A stretch of DNA of 64,000 nucleotides from Algibacter pacificus (lineage in GTDB: Bacteria; Bacteroidota; Bacteroidia; Flavobacteriales; Flavobacteriaceae): NCBI RefSeq assembly GCF_008033385.1, contig NZ_VOGY01000003.1, forward strand, positions 186,001 through 250,000, given 5' to 3'. The position numbers and the translations under genes are program-made. The notes beneath the pieces are model-generated. The model saw nothing but the letters and a program-made list of their open reading frames with translations. It was not told the DNA's origin and did not search any database. Shown one piece after another: positions 33,953 through 41,490 of this stretch; the first letter of the stretch is position 1; the number at the start of each line of letters is the position of its first letter.

Positions 33953-34330
33953 ATGGACACATTCGATATTTTATTCTATCATTTTTTTAATCACTTCAAA
34001 CAGAAGAAAAACAAAAAGGCTAACCGTATTGCTACCTTTTATGTGTCTTTTTTACAATGCAGTTTGTTGTTGCTTTTAGGCGTGTTTTTTGCTAAATTTT
34101 TTAGAAAAATGCACATGGATACCATGTCGTCTGGAAAAGCTTGGACTATTTTTATACTTGTAGCTATATTTATTTTATTTAAAAATTGGATGTATTATGG
34201 TGGGCGTAAACGTAAAGTGCTAAACGCTAAAATGATTAAAAACAAAAAGCTAACTTATAATATTTGGTTTTTAGGCTTTTTACCTATTATCATTTTAGGC
34301 TTAACTCTGGTGCTGTTACAAGCGGTGTAG
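33953..34330 (+). CDS. Small membrane protein of unknown function
   Basis: A 125-residue protein with three hydrophobic segments (about 26-47, 62-80 and 104-122), separated by very basic loops (KQKKNKKANR; GGRKRKVLNAKMIKNKK). The N-terminus is rich in Phe and His. The basic loops would face the cytoplasm. I recognise no family. It lies after the DUF5689 gene on the same strand with a 76-base gap and a possible promoter of its own, and it converges with the accessory membrane gene, with only five bases between stops. Confidence 0.6.
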   Translation: MDTFDILFYHFFNHFKQKKNKKANRIATFYVSFLQCSLLLLLGVFFAKFFRKMHMDTMSSGKAWTIFILVAIFILFKNWMYYGGRKRKVLNAKMIKNKKLTYNIWFLGFLPIIILGLTLVLLQAV

Positions 34331-34335
34331 TGTAA

Positions 34336-35475
34336 TTAATGTAAATACCAAAAACTAAAATCTCCAAATCTTATTAATCTATATATAATCATTAATATTA
34401 AAGTGAAAATAACAATTATAACTACTCCCTTTAATTTTTCTGATTTTTCATTGTCTGTCCATTCGTTTCCTGATTCTAAATATTGAATCATGTTAAAAAA
34501 TATCGACATAATTAAAGTTAATAGAAAAATTAAATATATTTTTAATATAATTGTGTTTATTATACTTGATTCTATAATAAATAGTGATGATGATGAAATT
34601 ATGGTAATAATAAAGAAAAATAAGTAACCTAAAATAATTATAAGGTTAAGAAAACTAAATAAGTTACTTCTAAATTTACTTTCATTGTCATTTTCAAATA
34701 CATATGTCAAATTCAGATCTATTGACTTTTTTACATCTAATATTAGGCAATGTCCTTTAACTCTTTTTTTTATGTTTCTTCCAAAAGTTTGGCTTTTAGA
34801 GTTTTTGTCTTCTTTCCAGACATGCGCATCAGTAAGTGTTATTGTTTCTAAGTTAGTGCTGTTTGAATCGATTGTATATTGACTAAGAATACCAGAAAAC
34901 AGTTTGTTCTCCTTAAATCCATCAGATATTACAATATCAATTAGTGTCAAGATAACTTTTTTACTTTCTTTAATTGTAGAGAAATCTTTAAAATCAATTA
35001 TTTCTCCCCGCAGGTAGTAGTTCCATAAATTACCAAATCTTAAAAGTTTAAATTTCCTGTCTAGTTTTAGGCGTCTGACAAAGTGCCAACATATTAATGC
35101 GGCAATAAATGCGACAAGGCATGTAATTAAGATATAGGCAACTATTATGAATATTTTTTTATCATAATGGGTGAATTCATATAGGTTTAATCCATCAAGT
35201 ATATGTTTTAGATTTTTAAAATCAGATAATTTAATAATATACTTTTCTGAAGCAGGTTTACCAAATACTTGAAAAAAACCCTTTATACTATAGAATGATA
35301 TTAGTTGGATAATTATTCCAATCAAGAAAGAAGTTGTTAAAGTATATGCCCAATTTTTAGAAATAAATTGTTTTGAAAATTCTCCTTGATAATAAAATTT
35401 TCGGAAAACTAATCCTGGTATTGCTAAAAATAGAAATAAATAAACAAAAGTAAAATCAACTTCCGGTATTTCCAT
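34336..35475 (-). CDS. Accessory membrane protein of unknown function, AT-rich
   Basis: A 379-residue protein. The N-terminus has two or three membrane segments (about 10-25, 45-65 and 110-132). A soluble middle (about 135-265) contains a beta-rich stretch LYSGI-like: VISDGFKENKLFSGILSQYT, then ETITLTDAHVWKED, which resembles small Sm/PRC-barrel-like domains. Two or three more membrane segments follow (about 275-302, 310-330 and 352-370). The opening FLFLAIPGLVFRKFYY is similar in style to DUF6338-type membrane proteins, but I cannot confirm that. Base use is much more AT-rich than the flanks, suggesting recent acquisition. It is paired with the small gene 12 bases upstream. Confidence 0.6.
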   Translation of the reverse strand: MEIPEVDFTFVYLFLFLAIPGLVFRKFYYQGEFSKQFISKNWAYTLTTSFLIGIIIQLISFYSIKGFFQVFGKPASEKYIIKLSDFKNLKHILDGLNLYEFTHYDKKIFIIVAYILITCLVAFIAALICWHFVRRLKLDRKFKLLRFGNLWNYYLRGEIIDFKDFSTIKESKKVILTLIDIVISDGFKENKLFSGILSQYTIDSNSTNLETITLTDAHVWKEDKNSKSQTFGRNIKKRVKGHCLILDVKKSIDLNLTYVFENDNESKFRSNLFSFLNLIIILGYLFFFIITIISSSSLFIIESSIINTIILKIYLIFLLTLIMSIFFNMIQYLESGNEWTDNEKSEKLKGVVIIVIFTLILMIIYRLIRFGDFSFWYLH

Positions 35476-35487
35476 AAACCGAATTTT

Positions 35488-35742
35488 TTAAGAGCTTATC
35501 CTTACTGTTTTATTGTTGGACAAAATAACATTTTGTATTTCTCCATTATTATCTCTTGAAGTTTGAGCTGCATCAAGAATATTATTTTTATCATCTGAAT
35601 TAGAAAGTATTTCAGCGGACCCCTTGTTTATTATGCCATCATCTTTAGAAAAAGTATTTTCAAGTAAATCATACACAAGCTTACTTGCAACAATCACAAC
35701 AGATAATGAGAATAAATCTTTAAGGAAATTAGAGTCTTTCAT
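35488..35742 (-). CDS. Small accessory protein, first of a two-gene insert
   Basis: An 84-residue protein with one N-terminal hydrophobic segment (about 9-24, LFSLSVVIVASKLVYDL), then a polar Asn/Asp/Ser-rich tail with NNKTVRISS at the end. No family is recognised. It begins at ATG 35742 with TAAATTTG 26 bases upstream (35768-35775) as a likely -7 box, and ends 12 bases before the larger membrane gene, so the two form an operon. Composition is AT-rich like its partner. Confidence 0.5.
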   Translation of the reverse strand: MKDSNFLKDLFSLSVVIVASKLVYDLLENTFSKDDGIINKGSAEILSNSDDKNNILDAAQTSRDNNGEIQNVILSNNKTVRISS

Positions 35743-35823
35743 TTTATTAAATAAAAATAAGGTTATGCAAATTTACGGTTTAATTTTTATTAAGATACAT
35801 AAAAAATAGTTAATTAAAAAATC

Positions 35824-36792
35824 CTACTTCTTAAAAATAGCGTACACCGGAAAGTGGTCGCTATAACCGCCATTGTAGCGTTTACCCGCATAAGTTCTGT
35901 AGGGCGTTCCTTTGTACCTGCCCTTAAATGTTTTTAGAAAATTTTCATCAAAAATATTGGCAAGGCTGTATTCGAATAAATTACTGGAAGTCTTAAAAAA
36001 ATTAGTTGAAATTAAAATTTGATCGAATAAATTCCACTGTCTGTTGTGTTTTGTGCTGCCTCGATTAAAAGATCGTAAGGTTTCCATCGGGTTAAATAAA
36101 CCATAATTTTCAACCAAACGTTTTATACTTTTATTATGAGGATCATCGTTAAAATCGCCAATAACTACAATTTTAGCCTCCGGATTTTCTAATGTTAAAG
36201 CAGAAATAATGTCGCCAACTTTATCAGATGATGTTATGCGTTTATGCTCCGTTTCCTTTTCACCTTCACGCCTAGACGACCAGTGATTTACAATAACATG
36301 TATTTTTTCGCCATCTAAATTTCCGGTAACGAGTAAAATATCTCGCGTATAATCGGGAAAACCTTCGTCGTTTTTTAATGCAACTTCAAAAGGTTCGGAA
36401 TGTAAAACTTCAAATACATCTTTATCATACATTAAAGCCACATCAATCCCACGTTCGTCCGGAGAATTGTAATGCACATAACCGTAATTGTAAGATTTTA
36501 AATGTTTCGAATGTATTAAATCTTTAATCACTTTGGCGTTTTCTACTTCGGCCAAACCTATAATAGCTGGGTGTTTTCCAGTTTCTCGCCTTCCTATGTT
36601 AGACATAACAAAACCTAGTTTCTTAAGTTTGTTATCATACCGTTTTTTGGTCCATTTTTTAATCGATTTCGGTAAAAACTCGTTGTCGTACGTGCGTTTA
36701 TCATCATAAATATCAAATAAATTTTCAGTATTGTAAAACGCAATAGTTTGTAAATCGTTTCGAACGGGAATATCATCAAAAGGTGCTATCAT
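35824..36792 (-). CDS. EEP-family endonuclease/exonuclease/phosphatase, no signal peptide
   Basis: A 322-residue paralogue of the exported EEP enzyme at 28351-29403. The same catalytic blocks are kept: FYNTENLFD, GLAEVENAKV (metal Glu), VNHWSSRREGEKETEHKR, GDFNDDP and YSDHFPVYA. There is no signal peptide: MIAPFDDIPVRNDLQ runs straight into the fold, so it probably acts in the cytoplasm. A TATTTTTG box lies exactly four bases before the ATG. It is divergent from hflX over 62 bases. The substrate is unknown: nucleic acid, inositol phosphate or other phosphodiesters are all possible for this fold. Confidence 0.85.
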   Translation of the reverse strand: MIAPFDDIPVRNDLQTIAFYNTENLFDIYDDKRTYDNEFLPKSIKKWTKKRYDNKLKKLGFVMSNIGRRETGKHPAIIGLAEVENAKVIKDLIHSKHLKSYNYGYVHYNSPDERGIDVALMYDKDVFEVLHSEPFEVALKNDEGFPDYTRDILLVTGNLDGEKIHVIVNHWSSRREGEKETEHKRITSSDKVGDIISALTLENPEAKIVVIGDFNDDPHNKSIKRLVENYGLFNPMETLRSFNRGSTKHNRQWNLFDQILISTNFFKTSSNLFEYSLANIFDENFLKTFKGRYKGTPYRTYAGKRYNGGYSDHFPVYAIFKK

Positions 36793-36796
36793 AATT

Positions 36797-36804
36797 CAAA
36801 AATA
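36797..36804 (-). promoter_or_regulatory. -7 box of the second EEP gene, four bases from the ATG
   Basis: Minus-strand TATTTTTG, an exact TAnnTTTG, then AATT and the ATG at 36792. It predicts a leaderless mRNA. Confidence 0.55.
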
Positions 36805-36842
36805 GGCTTAAAAATATTAAAAATAAAATCATTGCAATTGTG

Positions 36843-36850
36843 TAACTTTG
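36843..36850 (+). promoter_or_regulatory. -7 box of hflX, four bases from the ATG
   Basis: TAACTTTG, an exact TAnnTTTG, then TAGC and the ATG at 36855. It mirrors the divergent EEP promoter and also predicts a leaderless mRNA. Confidence 0.55.
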
Positions 36851-36854
36851 TAGC

Positions 36855-38072
36855 ATGATAGAAGAGAAAGATATTTCTTTAGAACGCGCTGTCTTAATAG
36901 GCGTTATAACTAAAGACCAAAATGAAGAAAAGTCTAAAGAATATTTAGACGAGTTAGAGTTTTTAACCTATACCGCGGGCGGATATGCCATTAAGCGTTT
37001 TACGCAAAAAATGGAGATGCCTAACCCAAAAACTTTTATTGGTACAGGAAAAATGGAAGAAGTACGTGCTTTTATAGACGCTAACGATATAACCACCGCT
37101 ATTTTTGACGACGAATTATCGTCGGCTCAAGAGCGTAATATCAGTAAAATTTTAGAGGTAAAAGTATTAGATAGAACCAACTTAATACTCGATATTTTTG
37201 CACAACGCGCGCAAACTAGTTACGCGCGAACCCAAGTAGAATTGGCACAATGCGAATATTTACTACCCCGTTTACGTGGTATGTGGACGCACCTTGAACG
37301 CCAAAAAGGGGGGATTGGTATGCGCGGACCTGGTGAAACAGAAATTGAAACCGATAGACGTATAGTACGCGATAAAATAGCCTTACTTAAAGCACGTATA
37401 AAAACCATAGACAAGCAAATGGCTGTACAACGCGGTAACCGTGGTAAAATGGTACGTGTGGCGCTTGTGGGCTATACAAACGTGGGGAAATCTACACTAA
37501 TGAACGTGATTAGTAAAAGTGAGGTTTTTGCCGAAAATAAACTTTTTGCTACGCTAGATACTACGGTGCGCAAGGTGGTTATTCAAAATTTACCATTTTT
37601 GCTATCCGATACCGTTGGATTTATTAGAAAGCTACCAACCCAATTAGTCGATAGTTTTAAAAGTACCCTCGATGAAGTTCGCGAAGCCGATTTACTGTTG
37701 CACGTGGTCGATATATCGCACCCTAATTTTGAAGAGCATATTGCCTCTGTAGAGAAAATTTTAGGTGAAATTAAAAGTGGCGATAAGCCCACCATTATGG
37801 TGTTCAATAAAATTGATGCTTACACGGCCGAACATTTAGACGATGACGATTTAGAAACCGAACGTAGCGAAAAACACTATAGCCTAGACGAGTGGAAAAG
37901 TACTTGGATGAGTAAAGTGGGCAATAACGCCCTCTTTATTTCTGCCCTAAATAAAAAGAATTTAGAAGATTTTAAAAAGCGCGTTTACGATGAGGTTCGT
38001 GAAATTCACGTCACCCGTTTTCCGTACAATCAATTTTTATATCCCGATTACAATTACGAAGATATGGAGTAA
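36855..38072 (+). CDS. hflX: Ribosome-associated GTPase HflX
   Basis: GTPase that binds the 50S subunit and splits stalled or hibernating 70S ribosomes under stress. The 405 residues have the HflX N-terminal domain (GTGKMEEVRAF, DDELSSAQERNI, then the signature GGIGMRGPGETEIETDRR), followed by a coiled linker and the G domain: GYTNVGKSTLM (G1), DTTVRK (G2), DTVGFIRKLP (G3), NKID (G4) and ISALN (G5). It starts at ATG 36855 with an apparently leaderless promoter. It is divergent from an EEP gene and is followed by dispersed repeat copy D. Confidence 0.96.
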   Translation: MIEEKDISLERAVLIGVITKDQNEEKSKEYLDELEFLTYTAGGYAIKRFTQKMEMPNPKTFIGTGKMEEVRAFIDANDITTAIFDDELSSAQERNISKILEVKVLDRTNLILDIFAQRAQTSYARTQVELAQCEYLLPRLRGMWTHLERQKGGIGMRGPGETEIETDRRIVRDKIALLKARIKTIDKQMAVQRGNRGKMVRVALVGYTNVGKSTLMNVISKSEVFAENKLFATLDTTVRKVVIQNLPFLLSDTVGFIRKLPTQLVDSFKSTLDEVREADLLLHVVDISHPNFEEHIASVEKILGEIKSGDKPTIMVFNKIDAYTAEHLDDDDLETERSEKHYSLDEWKSTWMSKVGNNALFISALNKKNLEDFKKRVYDEVREIHVTRFPYNQFLYPDYNYEDME

Positions 38073-38073
38073 A

Positions 38074-38198
38074 TTTTGGGCGTTACCCCTCGCTAAATAC
38101 CTGCCAGGTTGAAAAAACCTTGCAGGAAACGCTCACGGTCGGGCTTTCGGCAGTCGCTCTCTTCGAGGAGCTCCAACAATGCCTCAATCCCTAACGCA
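38074..38198 (-). repeat. Dispersed intergenic repeat, copy D (variant, inverted)
   Basis: Read on the minus strand it begins GCGTTAGGGATTGAGGC and ends with CCGAAAGCCCGACC ... GTAACGCCCAAAA, as in copy A. The centre is different and contains an added hairpin, CCTGCAAGGTT pairing with AACCTGGCAGG around a T-rich loop. It starts two bases after the hflX stop, so it is likely transcribed in its 3' UTR and may act as a terminator. Confidence 0.65.
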
Positions 38199-38252
38199 CC
38201 TATTTGCTATGTTAAGGTTTTTGTACTAATAACAGTTGAGGTTTACTAAGTA

Positions 38253-38852
38253 CTAATCTCTAATAACGGGTAAACCAGCAGGAAAAACTCTAAATTTTTT
38301 CTCTGCGGCATAAATTAAAATATCACCTTCGTTAGATTTATTTAAAATAGACTGTATATACTCCATTTTATCGGTACTATCAACTTTTAACACCAGTACA
38401 TTTTCCATTCTATGGTAGCTATTATTAACAATGTCTATAACTTTATCATGGTCTTCATCACCATAAAGAAGAAAAACTATTTCGTTATTTTCTTTAAATT
38501 CTATGAAGTAACTATATAGATAAAAGCTACTAATAAAGTTCATGTCTCTATTTTCAATATAATAATCGTGACCTAGAAAATTAGCATTGGCTTCTTTGTA
38601 AACATAAATTTTAGCAAACCGAGAATTAAATGTATTTTGTTTTGCTTCGTACACACTTAAAAGCCCTAACCCTCTAGAATTTACATCGGTAAATAGTGGT
38701 GTTCTGTATCTGTTAAATTTTTCAGGAGTATATTCAATTTTTACATCCTTAACAATGTTTATTTTGTTTCCTGTTTTAAGTTTAGTGACTTTTTGTGCCA
38801 TACTTAACATGGAGAAACAAAAAATAAAGCTTAGTAAAATAAAATTTTTCAT
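38253..38852 (-). CDS. Secreted protein of unknown function
   Basis: A 199-residue protein with a clear signal peptide (MKNFILLSFIFCFSMLSMAQ). The mature part is mixed, with Lys/Tyr/Asn-rich strands such as KIYVYKEANANFLGHDYYIE and FIEFKENNEIVFLLYGDEDH, and no Cys. I do not recognise a domain. It stands alone between repeat copy D and the DUF3078 terminator. Whether it is periplasmic or released is not visible. No TAnnTTTG box is obvious (TATTTTAG lies three bases before the ATG). Confidence 0.6.
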   Translation of the reverse strand: MKNFILLSFIFCFSMLSMAQKVTKLKTGNKINIVKDVKIEYTPEKFNRYRTPLFTDVNSRGLGLLSVYEAKQNTFNSRFAKIYVYKEANANFLGHDYYIENRDMNFISSFYLYSYFIEFKENNEIVFLLYGDEDHDKVIDIVNNSYHRMENVLVLKVDSTDKMEYIQSILNKSNEGDILIYAAEKKFRVFPAGLPVIRD

Positions 38853-38886
38853 ACGCTAAAATACTCATTTTTAGTATAAAACAAAT

Positions 38887-38924
38887 AATAAACCCGACTC
38901 GTTTTAAAACAAGTCGGGTTTATT
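38887..38924 (-). terminator. Terminator downstream of the DUF3078 gene
   Basis: Arms AATAAACCCGACT (38887-38899) and AGTCGGGTTTATT (38912-38924) with a loop holding GTTTTAAAAC. It lies 27 bases after the stop of the minus-strand DUF3078 gene. Confidence 0.8.
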
Positions 38925-38951
38925 AATATTAAGTGTTATTTTTATTTAGGC

Positions 38952-39890
38952 TTAAAATTTATAGCTTAAACCAATAGTATAATAGGTTTGTAAATCGTTA
39001 TCTACAGTATCAAAAGTTTCACTAGGATTACCTCCTTGATCTGTTGGTAAATTTTGGATATAATTCAAAGCCTCCTGTTTGTTACTTCTCAATCCAAAGT
39101 CGAAACCAACACCAATCATTTTCCAAAGCGTGTAGCTAAACGAGTTGGTCCAAGTAAAGTTCGATAAATCGCTAGATTTATAGCTTTGGAACGTAGAGAA
39201 GTTTGTTTTAAAGTTAATAGCTCCAATTTGTCTGGTATAATCTGCAACTATTTTAGCACCTAAAGATGAATCGAAAACAGAGTCACCATCGGCAAATACA
39301 AAGTTGTAGTTTAATGGGTGTATCACCACTATTAAATTCTCAATAGGTGTCCACGTAGCACCAATACCAAGGTCTAAATATCCAGGATCGTTAAAGTTAT
39401 CCAATAAAGTGGTTCTATATTCCAATAATCCAGAAGCAGCTAATGTTTTAGTAATGTTTCTACCATATAAAGAAGAAATGTTAAAAACATCAGTTGTTGG
39501 ACGGAAGCTATCATCATCTATAGAGCTATCTTTATCGTCTAATTTTACCCAGTTTAAATTGGTTGTTAAAGCATTTCTCCAAAAGAATTTATCTTCAATT
39601 AAATTAGCAAAAGCATTTAAAGTAAAGCCAATATTACCCGAAGCATTGTTTGGTGTGTCTTGAGAATACCAGTTATTAAAGTTAGATAAACTACCTCCAA
39701 TAGTACCAAAAGCTCCTGTTCTCCAGCCTGGAAGCGCATCAATTTTTGCTTGTAACGCATCGGCTTCAGCTTGTGCAGCATCTGCTATAGCTTGTTTTTC
39801 TGCTTTTTGACTGTGTAACTCTTCTTTAGTTTGTGCATTTACTGATACTAGCCCCAAAAATAGAGCTACCAATAATAAGGTTTTCTTCAT
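38952..39890 (-). CDS. DUF3078 outer-membrane barrel protein
   Basis: A 312-residue exported protein. Signal peptide MKKTLLLVALFLGLVSVNAQ, then an Ala/Glu/Lys-rich coiled segment (about 21-52, with the heptad-like ADAAQAEADALQAKIDAL), then beta strands typical of a small porin-like barrel ending YYTIGLSYKF with a terminal Phe. The middle matches DUF3078 (GWRTGAFGTIGGSLSNFNNW, YGRNITKTLAASGLLEYRT). The function is unknown. It follows DUF2480 and the suf cluster genes on the same strand, an order common in flavobacteria, though a 130-base gap lies before it. Confidence 0.8.
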   Translation of the reverse strand: MKKTLLLVALFLGLVSVNAQTKEELHSQKAEKQAIADAAQAEADALQAKIDALPGWRTGAFGTIGGSLSNFNNWYSQDTPNNASGNIGFTLNAFANLIEDKFFWRNALTTNLNWVKLDDKDSSIDDDSFRPTTDVFNISSLYGRNITKTLAASGLLEYRTTLLDNFNDPGYLDLGIGATWTPIENLIVVIHPLNYNFVFADGDSVFDSSLGAKIVADYTRQIGAINFKTNFSTFQSYKSSDLSNFTWTNSFSYTLWKMIGVGFDFGLRSNKQEALNYIQNLPTDQGGNPSETFDTVDNDLQTYYTIGLSYKF

Positions 39891-40020
39891 TTTAGTTTAT
39901 TTTAAAATTTCGTGTAAATATAGCGTGTTTTTAAGGTTGTAATGTATTTGTTTTATATTATTACTTTCCTATTAACATCAATTTTTTAGACACAATTTTG
40001 ATTAAATAGTCACAATAAAT

Positions 40021-40527
40021 TTATTTCTTTTTATAAAGTGGCACCGAAGAGCAGGCTTCTCCGTACATAATAGATTTTGCAAAAGGTTGCAATTTATTCG
40101 CCAACATAATATAGGCGTTTTGTGGTACGGGTTTTTTTGAGCAGCCTTTTATAATAATAGGCTTATCTTTAAAATCCGAAATATCTAAATCATTGATAAT
40201 ATCTTGATAAATGGCTGTTTCCAAGTTGTCAAGGGTACCAATAATTATTTTTTTTGCAAAAGGTTCTAGCTGAATACTTAAAAGCATATAAGCCCAGCCT
40301 GGAATTATAGCGTCGCTACTGCAAGTTAGAGCCACGTAAGCATCTTGATATTGCGACCAATCGAACTCTGAAACCTGAGTTCTAAAATCTTTTTCGCGCA
40401 GCACAAAGCCTTCAAAAAGCCAATCTTTGATATCAAAAAGTACACGGTGGCCTTGCGGATAATAATCTTCAAGATTAACCGTGATTAATTTACTATTCGC
40501 AACGCGATTTATTATTTCGTCTGCCAT
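40021..40527 (-). CDS. DUF2480 family protein
   Basis: A 168-residue cytoplasmic protein of the DUF2480 family, a small family mostly from Bacteroidota often encoded at the end of suf clusters. Features are LEDYYPQGHRVLFDIKDWLF, REKDFRTQVSEFDWSQYQDAYVALTC and KGCSKKPVPQNAYIMLANKL, and a conserved CS/C spacing that could bind metal. The function is unknown. It follows the MIP18-type gene by 27 bases, so it belongs to the sufS-side transcript and probably has some link to Fe-S metabolism. Confidence 0.78.
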   Translation of the reverse strand: MADEIINRVANSKLITVNLEDYYPQGHRVLFDIKDWLFEGFVLREKDFRTQVSEFDWSQYQDAYVALTCSSDAIIPGWAYMLLSIQLEPFAKKIIIGTLDNLETAIYQDIINDLDISDFKDKPIIIKGCSKKPVPQNAYIMLANKLQPFAKSIMYGEACSSVPLYKKK

Positions 40528-40554
40528 AATTATTTAAGAAACTTAATTCTGTTT

Positions 40555-40881
40555 TTAAAGCATCCCCAATTCTAACTTAGCCTCTTCGCTCATTAATTCT
40601 TGTGTCCATGGTGGATCGAAAGTAATTTCAACTTCAGCACCTTTAACATCGTTTAAGGATTTTACTTTTTCTTCAACCTCTAAAGGCAAAGTTTCAGCTA
40701 CCGGACAGTTAGGCGTTGTAAGGGTCATTAATATTTTTACGTCGTAATCTTCATTTACAAATACATCGTAAATTAAACCAAGTTCGTAAATATCAACAGG
40801 AATTTCTGGATCGTAAATGGTTTTTAAAACATTTACTATTTTTTCGCCTAAATCGGCAGTGTCTATGGTTGTTTCGCTCAT
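40555..40881 (-). CDS. MIP18/DUF59-type Fe-S assembly protein
   Basis: A 108-residue protein of the MIP18 family (SufT/PaaD-like), which helps deliver or mature Fe-S clusters. Motifs: DPEIPVDIYELGLIYDVFV (Asp-Pro-Glu-Ile-Pro signature), then TLTTPNCPVAETLP with the conserved Cys, and FDPPWTQELMSEEAK. It lies in the suf region, between the sufE and DUF2480 genes. In Bacteroidota this gene is usually annotated as SUF system Fe-S cluster assembly protein. Confidence 0.9.
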   Translation of the reverse strand: MSETTIDTADLGEKIVNVLKTIYDPEIPVDIYELGLIYDVFVNEDYDVKILMTLTTPNCPVAETLPLEVEEKVKSLNDVKGAEVEITFDPPWTQELMSEEAKLELGML

Positions 40882-40899
40882 ATTATAAAATGTTTTTTT

Positions 40900-40919
40900 A
40901 TTTCCGCGAAGGCGGAAAT
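40900..40919. repeat. Short palindrome between sufE and the MIP18-type gene
   Basis: Perfect 8-bp arms ATTTCCGC / GCGGAAAT around GAAG. Related TTCCGCGAAAGCG motifs occur at 14329-14341 (intergenic) and 49667-49679 (inside a gene). Confidence 0.6.
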
Positions 40920-40963
40920 CTTATTAATTTATAGTCCCGTTTTATTGAGGAAAATTCAATAAA

Positions 40964-41386
40964 TTACTTTATCTGCGTTTGATAAGCAATAGCGTACAAT
41001 TTTAATTGTTTTATCATGCTTACCAAACCGTTTGCTCGTGTTGGAGACAAATGTTCTTTTAATCCAATTTTATCAATAAAATCGGTATTGGCTTCAATAA
41101 TATCTTTAGGATGCTGGTTGTTAAACACACGAATTAAAATAGCAATAATACCTTTAGTAATGATAGCATCACTATCGGCAGTAAATTCAATTTTATCGTT
41201 GTTTAATTCGGCATGTACCCAAACTTTACTTTGGCAACCTTTAATAATGTTGCTGTCGGTTTTATATTCGTCGTTAATTATGGGTAAATCTTTCCCTAAA
41301 TCAATCATATATTGGTAACGTTCTTCCCAGTCTTCAAACATGGAAAATTCGTCAATTATTTCGTTTTGAATGTCTTCTATAGTCAC
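40964..41386 (-). CDS. sufE: SufE cysteine-desulfurase activator
   Basis: Accepts persulfide sulfur from SufS and passes it to the SufBCD scaffold. About 140 residues from GTG 41386; a TTG at 41413 is a poorer start. Typical SufE sequence: FEDWEERYQYMIDLGKDLP, then the sulfur-carrying Cys51 in IIKGCQSKVWV, followed by FTADSDAIITKGIIAIL and LSPTRANGLVSMIKQL. It has its own TTG/TAnnTTTG promoter just upstream (41403-41433), downstream of the META lipoprotein gene. Confidence 0.95.
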   Translation of the reverse strand: MTIEDIQNEIIDEFSMFEDWEERYQYMIDLGKDLPIINDEYKTDSNIIKGCQSKVWVHAELNNDKIEFTADSDAIITKGIIAILIRVFNNQHPKDIIEANTDFIDKIGLKEHLSPTRANGLVSMIKQLKLYAIAYQTQIK

Positions 41387-41402
41387 AGTAATATGTTTTA
41401 TA

Positions 41403-41433
41403 CAAAAATACAATAATAGAAGTTGCTTTTCAA
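41403..41433 (-). promoter_or_regulatory. Promoter of sufE
   Basis: On the minus strand TTG (41431-41433), a 20-base spacer and TATTTTTG (41403-41410) match the Bacteroidota consensus with good spacing. It lies 16 bases upstream of GTG 41386, so the leader would be short, and it suggests sufE can be expressed apart from the genes before it. Confidence 0.65.
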
Positions 41434-41490
41434 TATTTTATAAAAAGATAAGAAGCTCTTTTTTAAGCTGAAAAGACGCTGTCTGTTAAA

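Noticed and set aside
34336-35742. Toxin-antitoxin pair
   Set aside because: Two adjacent AT-rich genes, but the partner is a large membrane protein and neither shows a toxin or DNA-binding motif.
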